Source: Hanleya hanleyi
Taxonomy: Eukaryota > Mollusca > Polyplacophora > Lepidopleurida > Hanleyidae
Length of the DNA: 64,000 nucleotides
Reading direction: 5' to 3'
Assembly (NCBI GenBank): GCA_036873755.1
Contig: JAVTVY010020314.1
Location: forward strand, 16,674-80,673
This document shows, piece by piece, positions 52,552 through 62,960 of this stretch (position 1 is its first letter; each line of letters starts with the position of its first letter). The notes beneath the pieces were generated by a model. It saw only the letters and a list, made by a program, of their open reading frames with translations. It was not told where the DNA came from and ran no database searches. The translations under genes were made by a program, and so were the position numbers.

Positions 52552-53464
52552 TCAGTGCATGAGTGACGCATTCAGCCGATGGGGGTGGTCGGTCAGCTTG
52601 GTAACGAAAAACGTGACATTGGTCACCCTCTCTACGACCCATTGTGTGTTGGGGCGTTGTTGTTGGGCCCATTCCAAGGGATCCACGGTGTCCAGTTTCT
52701 CCAGCATCGCCTCTAGCGACGCCCGGTTAATGATGGTAAACGGTTGGTCAAATACCCGGATGTTACTGCTCGGGTAAAAATATCGGGCTTGGTCTGTGTC
52801 CTTATGCTGTAGCACATAACCAAACGCCAGATTCAACTTGAAGGCCGTAGTTTGATCGTTAAAGATGGCTTCCACGTAGCTGCGTAGACGGGCGAGGTCG
52901 GTCAGTCGGAAATTGTAGATATCTTGAATAGGGCGATGACGGTAGAAACAGTGCCGGATCATGGGCCAATGGCGCCGATAGATGTCACTCATTGGATGGT
53001 CTTCGTGTAACAGATGGCGGGGAACATTTATGGGTTCGTCCACGAAATGTACTTTGCCCTCCACGTCGTACAAAATCTGGCCCAAGGTCTTGTCGTCGGA
53101 ATCTGACTTGAATTAGGGCGACATCATCATCGGCCCTCGTGCGATGGGTGGGAGTTCCCCCTGTCTCGATATTGATGCCTACGGGCTCTTCTACCTGCAA
53201 ACGTGGCTGCGGAACAGGGTGTCGTGTGCGTTGGTGTCGCAGCGACTGACTGGTCAGTTTGAAAAGCCGACCACATTCTTCGCATGGACGCTTGGGTACT
53301 TCATGGCGTGCACGTGTGTGGCGCTGTAAATGATCCGGGCGCTGAAACGACAGTGTACATATCGTACAGTTATACCGGGCGGTTCCTTCGTGCTTGGTAG
53401 CCTCATGGCGGCGCAAGTCGTGCAGACGAGTGAATGATTTCGAGCACGTAGTACAAGTGAACAT
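52552..53464 (-). pseudogene. Zinc-finger/PolB-N-domain gene copy, single frameshift
   Basis: Starts MFTCTTCSKSFTRLHDLRRH with three C2H2 fingers (third: CEECGRLFKLTSQSLRHQRTRH). The linker contains VEEPVGINIETGG. One frameshift near 53105 separates this from the complete C-terminal domain (DIYRRHWPMIRHCFYRHRPI, LNLAFGYVLQHKDTDQARYF, QRPNTQWVVERVTNVTFF, VTKLTDHPHRL), which ends at 52552. It is the least damaged broken copy. A TATA box is retained at 53511-53517. The finger residues differ from the intact protein, suggesting different DNA targets. Confidence 0.85.
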
Positions 53465-53807
53465 CTTGGTGGTTGACAGAGTGTCTGATGAAACGGCCAG
53501 GCCGCTTCCCTTTTATAGCACGCTAGCTGGTGATCTATTTTTAGCACACTCTACCCCAAGTCGAGGATCGTGACTGGTGTACTGGTGTACGACTGAGCCG
53601 CATTGCGCGCGCGCGCGTTTGTGTGTGTGTGTATGTGTGTGTGTGTGTGTATGTGTGGGCTGTGGATTTTACATCCGGGATCTTGTCAACATCCGGGTTT
53701 CCAAGAGGGTTTTTCCCGTCGTTCCTCCGTCTTCCATCCGGGTACTGTGGTTTTACATCCGAGTCCCCATCTTACAGCCGGGTTTTGGACACCTGCTGAC
53801 CTCAATA

Positions 53808-53979
53808 ATTTGCATATTACCTCTGTGAGGTCACTTCCGCTTCCGTCCACGTGACCGAAACTGACCTTTGACCCCGGCGCGCGCTAACAATACCGGATAA
53901 AATTGCGCGCCGGGGTCAAAGGTCAGTTCCGGTCACGTGAACGGAAGCGGAAGTGACCTCACAGAGGTCATATGCAAAT
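53808..53979. repeat. 172 bp palindrome with octamer, E-box and DR1 words
   Basis: ATTTGCAT at one end and ATGCAAAT at the other; arms contain GAGGTCACTTCCGCTTCCGT, CACGTGAC and TGACCTTTGACCCC, with a 24 bp AT-richer centre. Identical in layout at 55131-55302 and 57083-57254. Confidence 0.85.
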
Positions 53980-54069
53980 GTCACTTCCGAGCTCTGAGCT
54001 CCACACGCTTTGAGCTCCAAGAGCTCTGCCACACGGAAGCTCCCACCACCACCACCACCACCGGGCGTG

Positions 54070-54318
54070 GTCCGCCATCTTCAGTACCAACGTTTGATTC
54101 ATAGTCCATCACCACGGTATGAGCGACAACTTTCCACTAAAGAAGCACCCATGAGGGTCAGACCTAGTGAAGATGAGCCCGGGGAGACGAATGCCACTGG
54201 TGATGCGATCACGGAGAGCCCGCCTATACCCACAGTTCAGAAGAGTCTAGATATCCAGCCGGTCCCTAGCATTACTGTTTCGAGTCATACACCTGCCAAC
54301 AACGAACATTTTCTGAAT
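54070..54318 (+). pseudogene. Zinc-finger gene fragment, PolB-N domain deleted (copy A)
   Basis: Begins in the family linker (YQRLIHSPSPRYERQLSTKE) after a (CCA)n run, continues EDEPGETNATGDA and PTVQKSLDIQPVPSITV. It jumps from NNEHFL straight to the last codons (NVFTHALIDT). Both the fingers and the C-terminal domain are missing. A frameshift near the end extends the frame into the 3' UTR. Confidence 0.75.
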
Positions 54319-54568
54319 GTATTCACCCATGCACTGATAGATACTCCAGAATGCACAAACAACTATCTGAGGATATGTTGCCTCAACAGTATCCTGGGCT
54401 GCCCGACGATGATTAGAATAAACGGTTCAAAGCAGAACATGGCCGAAGATGGAACTTTCTGAAATGGAGACTTCTGATTGGACAAGAATACATCTAACGG
54501 ACAGGAACGAATATGACAGATGCAAATGGTGGCCTCTGATTGGACAAGAGTGCTTCTTGAATTGTAAA

Positions 54569-54622
54569 TATACCCAACGCGGCTCCCCAGCGTGGGTATG
54601 ATGTAACATTGGGGAGAATAAA
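54569..54622 (+). terminator. 3' stem-loop and AATAAA, copy A
   Basis: ATACCCAACGCGGCTCCCCA then GCGTGGGTAT, then GATGTAACATTGGGGAGAAT and AATAAA. Loop one base shorter than in the other copies. Confidence 0.75.
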
Positions 54623-55394
54623 CTATATGAAAAAACTTCTTGTTGTTGTTGTTCTCTCATGTCTCATCCTTGTTGTTGTTGGCACTCTCGGTCTGTTAAG
54701 ACGTAACGACGGACAGTTTCCTTCGTGCTTGGTAGCCTCATGGCGGCGCAAGTCGTGCAGACAGAGTGAATGATTTCGAGCACATGAGTACAAGTTTGAC
54801 AGAGTGTCTGATGAAACGGCCAGGCCGCTTCCCTTTTATAGCACGCTAGCTGGTGATCTATTTTTAGCACACTCTACCCCAAGTCGAGGATCGTGACTGG
54901 TGTACTGGTGTACGACTGAGCCGCATTGCGCGCGCGCGCGTTTGTGTGTGTGTGTATGTGTGTGTGTGTGTGTATGTGTGGGCTGTGGATTTTACATCCG
55001 GGATCTTGTCAACATCCGGGTTTCCAAGAGGGTTTTTCCCGTCGTTCCTCCGTCTTCCATCCGGGTACTGTGGTTTTACATCCGAGTCCCCATCTTACAG
55101 CCGGGTTTTGGACACCTGCTGACCTCAATAATTTGCATATTACCTCTGTGAGGTCACTTCCGCTTCCGTCCACGTGACCGAAACTGACCTTTGACCCCGG
55201 CGCGCGCTAACAATACCGGATAAAATTGCGCGCCGGGGTCAAAGGTCAGTTCCAGTCACGTGAACGGAAGCGGAAGTGACCTCACAGAGGTCATATGCAA
55301 ATGTCACTTCCGAGCTCTGAGCTCCACACGCTTTGAGCTCCAAGAGCTCTGCCACACGGAAGCTCCCACCACCACCACCACCACCGGGCGTGGT

Positions 55395-55692
55395 CCGCCA
55401 TCTTCAGTACCAACGTTTGATTCATAGTCCATCACCACGGTATGAGCGACAACTTTCCACTAAAGAAGCACCCATGAGGGTCAGACCTAGTGAAGATGAG
55501 CCCGGGGAGACGAATGCCACTGATGATGCGATCACGGAGAGCCCGCCTATACCCACAGTTCAGAAGAGCCTAGATATCCAGCCGGTCCCTAGCATTACTG
55601 TTCCCAGTCATACGCCTGACAACAACGAACATTTTCTGAATGTATTCACCCATGCACTGATAGATACTCAGAATGCACAAACAACTATCTGA
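55395..55692 (+). pseudogene. Zinc-finger gene fragment, PolB-N domain deleted (copy B)
   Basis: Same structure as copy A with the identical internal deletion (NNEHFL joined to NVFTHALIDTQNAQTTI), but the original stop is kept, so the remaining frame is clean. Confidence 0.75.
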
Positions 55693-55872
55693 GGATATGT
55701 TGCCTCAACGGTATCCTGGGCTGCCCGACGATGATTAGAATAAACGGTTCAAAGCGAACATGGCCGAAGATGGAACTTCTGATTGGACAAGAATACATCT
55801 AACGGACAGGGACGAATATAACAGATGCAAATGGTGCCCTCTGATTGGACAAGAGTCTTCTTGAATTGTAAA

Positions 55873-55927
55873 TATACCCAACGCGGCTCCCCCAGCGTGG
55901 GTATGATGTAACATTGGGGAGAATAAA
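55873..55927 (+). terminator. 3' stem-loop and AATAAA, copy B
   Basis: Complete stem ATACCCAACGC...GCGTGGGTAT (55873-55904); AATAAA at 55922. Confidence 0.75.
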
Positions 55928-56109
55928 CTATATGAAAAAACTTCTTGTTGTTGTTGTTCTCTCATGTCTCATCCTTGTTGTTGTTGTTGTACTCTCTCCG
56001 GTCTGTTAAGACGTAACGACGGACGTCACTGCATTTCGAAAAATGAGTGACAATTCCATGGAATATCTAGAAAATCAGAGGTTCTGAGCTATTTCACCAG
56101 GGCGTTGAA

Positions 56110-56655
56110 GCATTGAGCTTGGTGTTGGCGGGCGTTGCTACAAGATGACACCTCACACGACGCATTCGGACCAAGGATGGTCCATCTCTACACCAAATAC
56201 CTTCCTTCACTGCCCCAAAATACCCGCTTTCGCTACTACTCGTACTGATGACGTCACCAATGACGTCACAGATGCTGCGGACATGCCTCAAATCGGGGTG
56301 TACACCCCGAGAGCTACAACATGACACCTCCCACGACGCATTCGGACCAAGGATGGTCCATCTCTACACCAAATACCATCTTTCACTGCCCCTAAATGCC
56401 CACTTTCGCTACTACTCGTATTAATGACACCACCAATGACGTCACAGATGACGTGAACATCCCTCAAATCGGGATGTGCCCCCGAGAGCTACAAGATGAC
56501 ACCTCCCACGACGCATTCGGACCAAGGATGGTCCCTCTCTACCCCAAATATCATCCTTCAGTGCCCTAAACTTCTTGTTGTTGTTGTTCTCTCATGTCTC
56601 ATCCTTGTTGTTGTTGTTGTACTCTCTCCGGTCTGTTAAGACGTAACGACGGACG
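56110..56655. repeat. CRE-bearing subterminal repeats, first block
   Basis: About three units of about 170 bp: GAGCTACAAGATGACACCTC, CATTCGGACCAAGGATGGTC, CACTTTCGCTACTACTCGTA, each followed by one or two TGACGTCA words. No genes. Confidence 0.8.
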
Positions 56656-57346
56656 GTTCCTTCGTGCTTGGTAGCCTCATGGCGGCGCAAGTCGTGCAGA
56701 CGAGTGAATGATTTCGAGCACGTAGTACAAGTGAACATCTTGGTGGTTGACAAGAGTGTCTGATGAAACGGCCAGGCCGCTTCCCTTTTATAGCACGCTA
56801 GCTGGTGATCTATTTTTAGCACACTCTACCCCAAGTCGAGGATCGAGACTGGTGTACTGGTGTACGACTGAGCCGCATTGCGCGCGCGCGCGTTTGTGTG
56901 TGTGTGTATGTGTGTGTGTGTGTGTATGTGTGGGCTGTGGATTTTACATCCGGGATCTTGTCAACATCCGGGTTTCCAAGAGGGTTTTTCCCGTCGTTCC
57001 TCCGTCTTCCATCCGGGTACTGTGGTTTTACATCCGAGTCCCCATCTTACAGCCGGGTTTTGGACACCTGCTGACCTCAATAATTTGCATATTACCTCTG
57101 TGAGGTCACTTCCGCTTCCGTCCACGTGACCGAAACTGACCTCTGACCCCGGCGCGCGCTAACAATACCGGATAAAATTGCGCGCCGGGGTCAAAGGTCA
57201 GTTCCGGTCACGTGAACGAAAGCGGAAGTGACCTCACAGAGGTCATATGCAAATGTCACTTCCGAGCTCTGAGCTCCACACGCTTTGAGCTCCAAGAGCT
57301 CTGCCACACGGAAGCTCCCACCACCACCACCACCACCGGGCGTGGT

Positions 57347-57644
57347 CCGCCATCTTCAGTACCAACGTTTGATTCATAGTCCATCACCACGGTATGAGCG
57401 ACAACTTTCCACTAAAGAAGCACCCATGAGGGTCAGACCTAGTGAAGATGAGCCCGGGGAGACGAATGCCACTGATGATGCGATCACGGAGAGCCCGCCT
57501 ATACCCACAGTTCAGAAGAGCCTAGATATCCAGCCGGTCCCTAGCATTACTGTTCCCAGTCATACGCCTGACAACAACGAACATTTTCTGAATGTATTCA
57601 CCCATGCACTGATAGATACTCAGAATGCACAAACAACTATCTGA
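57347..57644 (+). pseudogene. Zinc-finger gene fragment, PolB-N domain deleted (copy C)
   Basis: Matches copy B, including the internal deletion and the intact stop; the three fragments therefore come from amplification of one deleted ancestor. Confidence 0.75.
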
Positions 57645-57841
57645 GGATATGTTGCCTCAACGGTATCCTGGGCTGCCCGACGATGATTAGAATAAACGGT
57701 TCAAAGCGAACATGGCCGAAGATGGAACTTTCTGAAATGGAGACTTCTGATTGGACAAGAATACATCTAACGGACAGGAACGAATATGACAGATGCAAAT
57801 GGTGGCCTCTGATTGGACAAGAGTCTTCTTGAATTGTAAAT

Positions 57842-57895
57842 ATACCCAACGCGGCTCCCCCAGGGTGGGTATGATGTAACATTGGGGAGAATAAA
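57842..57895 (+). terminator. 3' stem-loop and AATAAA, copy C
   Basis: Stem as in copy B, with one mismatch (CAGGGTGGGTAT); AATAAA at 57890. Confidence 0.7.
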
Positions 57896-58064
57896 CTATA
57901 TGAAAAAACTTCTTGTTGTTGTTGTTCTCTCATGTCTCATCCTTGTTGTTGTTGTTGTACTCTCTCCGGTCTGTTAAGACGTAACGACGGACGTCACTGC
58001 ATTTCGAAGAATGAGTGACAATTCCATGGAATATCTAGAAAATCAGAGCTTCTGAGCTATTTCA

Positions 58065-59200
58065 CCAGGGCGTTGAAGCATTGAGCTTGGTGTTGGCGGG
58101 CGTTGCTACAAGATGACACCTCACGACGCATTCGGACCAAGGATGGTCCATCTCTACACCAAATACCTTCCTTCACTGCCCCAAAATACCCGCTTTCGCT
58201 ACTACTCGTACTGATGACGTCACCAATGACGTCACAGATGCTGCGGACATGCCTCAAATCGGGGTGTACACCCCGAGAGCTACAACATGACACCTCCCAC
58301 GACGCATTCGGACCAAGGATGGTCCATCTCTACACCAAATACCATCTTTCACTGCCCCTAAATGCCCACTTTCGCTACTACTCGTATTAATGACACCACC
58401 AATGACGTCACAGATGACGTGAACATCCCTCAAATCGGGATGTGCCCCCGAGAGCTACAAGATGACACCTCCCACGACGCATTCGGACCAAGGATGGTCC
58501 CTCTCTACCCCAAATATCATCCTTCAGTGCCCTAAAATGCCCACTTTCGCTACTACTCGTACTGATGACGTCACATGTGACGTGGGCAGCCCCCAAATCG
58601 GGGTATACACCCCGAGAGCTACAAAATGACACCTCCCAGGACGCATTCGGACCAAGGATGGTCCATCTCTACCCCAAATACCTTCTTGTACTGCCCCAAA
58701 ATGGCATCTTTACTTACTACAACCAACTGCGCATGCGCAGATTGACGAGACTTGCACTTAAAACACGCCATTCTGACTCTACCTCCCACAAACTTCACTT
58801 TGATACCTCCCACGACCCATTCAGACCCATAGCGGTCCATCTCTACCCCAAACACACCCCACGTACCCCCCAAAATGCCTGCTTTCTATACTACGGCCAA
58901 ACTGCGCATGCGCAAAATATTGAAAACGGACGAACCATTAGTGCAGTAGGATGCTCCTCCGCGAGAGCTTCAAAACAAGACCTCATACGACACCATAGGA
59001 TCATTAGGGGCTCACCTAGACCCCAAAACGTCAACCCAGTATGGGCCTCTAGCCATGCAGTATAGACCTATGGGCTTACCCAGACCTCGGTGAACTTTTT
59101 CAAAAAATTTCACCGTTTCGTTTCGAAACCCTTCCCATCGTGTTCTAAATGACGAGACGTGAAAAACAAATCCAAACAACCCATATCAAAATGAACGTAT
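58065..59200. repeat. CRE-bearing subterminal repeats and an element end
   Basis: Second block of the 56110-type units (58110-58690), then units with ACTGCGCATGCGCAGA and CTGCGCATGCGCAAAA (58729, 58900). The stretch ends with GGTGAACTTTTTCAAAAAAT and TCGTGTTCTAAATGACGAGA, similar to the terminal parts of the composite element at 43.0-43.3 and 48.5-48.75 kb. No genes. Confidence 0.7.
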
Positions 59201-59499
59201 GTGAATTTCACAGGTTGAACCTATACCCCCCATATATATAGTATGGAGCTATATATAACTTTTTTTTATAACTTTTTTATTGACACATCAACGCAGTCAG
59301 CAGACTGGTAATATAGTCATACAAATAAGAAGAACAAGTTGCCAAACATGACAGATGAATACAAGAGGAATAAAAGCAATATTCACATGACGCAAAGCTG
59401 ACATAATTCAATAACCTTAGCTAGGCCCTATCAATCTGACACATGTATATATACTATTAGCTTGATATGATCCGGATATTTCACACTGCATGAAGGAAT

Positions 59500-62400
59500 T
59501 TATTGATCTCGCAACTTTTCGCAAGCAAGCAAGAATTTGGCAGTTTTAATAAGCGTATCTGTGCAGTGATTTCCCAGAATAAATTTAAGCTTCGCTGTGT
59601 TACTTAGAGAATGGAAGTTGGTACCCAGATTAGAAATTGATTCGAAAAAGTTTTTTCTCAGTGTAATATATTTAGGACAGGTCAGAATAAAATGATGTTC
59701 ACTCTCAATGACATTACTTGGACACTGTTTACAAAGTCGGTCACTTCTATTTAACTGTTGGTATCGACCACGTTCAATTTCCAACCTGTGTGCACTTATT
59801 CTGTATTTGCAAATAACACTTCTATATTGTCTATTAGCTAAGACGTCGGGATAAATTGGTCTACAAAACAGGCTAAACATTGAAGATAAGACAGTAAGCT
59901 TGTCAGATGACTGAATATATGAAATACTTCCCTGCATTTCAATGTCCTTAAGACGCTGCACAATGCAACCGACCTCGACGTTCGTTGTAGGAAATTGCTC
60001 ATTGAACACATATTTGAATCCACAGGTATCGAGGAGATTAGAAATATACTTAGTCCAGGAACTACAATCGATTGTGTCTAGGTACACATCAGATACCAGA
60101 GAGCCCGGACTTTCCAGTATGTGCGCCCAGAACCGCACCATGCGTTTCAAAATATCAAATTTAAGAGGAAGTCGGCCAAGTTCGGATCTACATGCTGTGT
60201 TCGTACTTTTGGAATGTACTCCAAGCAATTCTTTTATGAATTTTAGATGTACATGCTCGAAGCCATCTGAATCTCTAAAAGTGTCTTTGGCACCCCAAAC
60301 TTCACTGCCATATAAAAGTATTGGTTTTATTAATGTGTCGAACAACTTTTCGGATAGTTTACAACCTGTATTGTTGTCTAATAATTGCTTCATTTTGAAG
60401 TATGCTTTCAACCCTTTGTTACGTAGATTCTCTATAGCCAGTGAAAAGTTACCATTGCTTTTAAGAATTATGCCTAAATAGGTATATTGCTTGACAATCG
60501 ACAGGGAATTGTCATGTATTTGGAATGAAATATTACGCGGCAGCTTGTTGGCGTTGAAAAGCATGACCTGCGATTTATTGATATTAACTCTCAGTCGCCA
60601 TTTATTGCAATATCTCTCAAGAATATCTAGTTTTACTTTGCAAACCTGCAGCAGTGGAGGACAGTATGACAATGTCGTCAGCATAACAAAGAATATTAAC
60701 AGTGGATTTGCCGATGCATACTTCACCGCACTGATCATTTTGTATTTCACTAATAAGGTCGTTAATATAAAGATATTAAAAAGTAGGGGACTGAGTACAT
60801 CTCCCTGTTTAACACCCACAGTGGATGGAAAGAAGGGAGAAAGGCCATGTGGGAATTTCATTGCAGAATATGTGTCAGAGTACATGCTTTTGAGAACTGC
60901 ATATAGTTTGCCACTAATACCCAAATTCAAAAGTTTGTATAGAAGACCCTCTCTCCATACCGAGTCAAAAGCTTTATGTAGATCGATAAAAGAGCAGAAT
61001 AATTTCCGCTTATGTTGTTTCTCATGATCTATAATATTACGAAGTGTGAGAATATGGTCCATTGTACGGATATTATCGGTAAATCCAATTTGGTTTTTGT
61101 GAATGACATCATGCTCAGTACAGAATACATTTAACCTACCCAAGATAATTTTGTTAAAAGGTTTAGCCAACGCGCTTGTCAGCGTGATACCCCGATAATT
61201 AGACGGATCATTTCTGTTTTATAGAGTGGGATGATCAAGCCCATATTCCACGCCGAGGGGAATACACCCGTCGTGAAAATCACATTGAATAGCTTATGAA
61301 GAGATGGGGCAAGAGCAGAAATTCCGCATTTAATCATTTCATTAAGGAGACTATCACTGCCCGCACTTTTACCACATTTTAATGTTTTTACTGCTTCTGT
61401 AATTTCGTTAAGTGTAATAGGGCTATCGAACACAGTGCGATCTTGTGAAGCATTAGATTCCAAACTGATCTTTTCAGACATTATCCGGTCATGAAGTTCA
61501 GAAACATTCTCACAATTATTAGTCGATAACTTTTTGAAATGATCAGTAAAAACAGAATGGTCAAGACTATCAGCTACAGATGCATTGTCCTTTTTCAGGT
61601 TTTGTAGAAGAGCCCAGAATTGTTTGGGATCACCATCAGTGGTTGATTCCAACTGACGAAGCAAATTCGCCTTGTACTGCTTACTTGTATAGGATAGAAA
61701 GCGTCGATACTGTGAACGAAAAGAGTAAAATTTATGTCGTATCTCAGCATTCGTTGGATCCTTAGCCAATTCAGATTTCAATTGCTTTAACGTTTTCCTC
61801 ATGTCTTTACATGATTGGTTAAACCACGTTTTGTGGTTATTTTTCCTCTTTGGCTTTTTATTAGGTATCTTGTATTTTAATGTATTGTCGCAAACTGGGT
61901 GCAGAATTTGTAAGAAATCATCAACCAGTTGATCAGTGTTATTTCCGCTAGAATTTACAAAGTTACTTAATAAATCAGACGTGTGGCTGTCCAGCAAAGC
62001 ATCCAGATAAGATTCTTTACAGCTATCATCCCAGATATATCGTTTCGGGAGTGGATTTAGTTCAGGGCTCACTGGGGACTGAAGGTCAATAACGGTATCG
62101 ACATCACAAGTTAGCATGCAATGATCAGACAGAAGCGTAAAGTCGCCTACCTTAAATTTCAGTATTTGTGATAAGAACCCAGCATGGGCTAACATGTAAT
62201 CAACAACGCTGCAACCATTATATTGTACAGACGTAAAACGACCAGTGGTATCACCAAGAGTTCTACCATTAACCAACCTTAATTGCGTTTCCTTACACAT
62301 GTCTAACAGTAATCTACCACTGTGGTCACATGATTTCGTATCCAAACTGTTCCGAGGTAGAGGAATGTCAGAACTATAGACCTCGTCTGAGACAGGCGCA

Positions 62401-62948
62401 TGTTTTGTTCCATCAAAATTTACAAAGTCGGGTGCAGTATTCGTACGAGCATTGAAGTCCCCCATAAGCATTACATTTCCTGACTGACTGCACTGAGAAA
62501 TATCATCAGAAATGAGCCTATACATAGTGTCAGGGTCTGAAACATTACCTAAAGTGTTGTGAGGTGAAATGTAAAGAACACCAATGAATAGATCCTTATC
62601 GAGATTAAAAAATGATTTACACAGTTTGATCCACATGATATCAGGATGGTTGGAAGGAGCCGTAACTTTTACCACCCCGTTGACTAAAGCACTTTTAACA
62701 AACACACATAATCCTCCAGAATTATGCCACGCACGTGGGTGTTTTTTTCTATAATTAGGTTGCAGTCTTTCAAATCCGTTAATATTAACATTTTCGTCCT
62801 TTGACTTTTCTAACCAAGTTTCAACAAAACACATAATATGTACAGTTTGGCACAAACGAACAAATGAAGGATCTTGAAACTTTTCATCATTAAAACCATG
62901 AATGTTCCAGAAGCCCAGTTTAAGTCTCTGGTGAATCGGAGGCATCAA
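59500..62948 (-). pseudogene. LINE ORF2: AP-like endonuclease and reverse transcriptase, frameshifted
   Basis: Endonuclease at the start (MMPPIHQRLKLGFWNIHGF, CFVETWLEKS, LMGDFNART, LLSDHCMLTCDV: the E, D/N and SDH active-site blocks of the EEP fold). A linker and the RT fingers (GSDSLLNEMIKCGISAL) follow. One frameshift near 61220 separates this from the RT part (FIDLHKAFDSV motif A; VGVKQGDVLSPLLFNIF motif B). The YADD catalytic motif is not in the main frame: CYADDIVIL lies in the next frame at about 60670-60700, inside a stretch of about 120 bp bounded by two compensating frameshifts. The C-terminus has a CxxC...H...C knuckle (CKQCPSNVIESEHHFILTCP). Non-functional copy. Confidence 0.88.
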
Positions 62949-62960
62949 ATATAACTAACA

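Larger units (their letters stand above)
53387..54715. repeat. Cassette copy A of a three-fold repeat
   Basis: Order: zinc-finger first-exon sequence and TATA (minus direction), CG/GT microsatellite (53607-53657), palindrome 53808-53979, (CCA)n, plus-strand zinc-finger-gene fragment, 3' stem-loop (54569-54600) with AATAAA (54617), GTT repeat, and GTCTGTTAAGACGTAACGAC. Copies B and C have the same order. Confidence 0.85.
54716..56022. repeat. Cassette copy B
   Basis: Near-identical to copy A, including TATA (54834-54840), CG/GT microsatellite, palindrome (55131-55302), gene fragment and 3' module. The first-exon part has extra small indels. Confidence 0.85.
56656..57993. repeat. Cassette copy C
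   Basis: Same order as A and B: first-exon sequence, TATA (56786-56792), CG/GT microsatellite, palindrome (57083-57254), gene fragment, and stem-loop (57842-57873) with AATAAA (57890). Confidence 0.85.

Noticed and set aside
53577..57129. Cys/Val-rich and related ORFs of 83 codons at three sites
   Set aside because: They read through the CG/GT microsatellite and the palindrome; frames are repeated only because the cassettes are duplicated.
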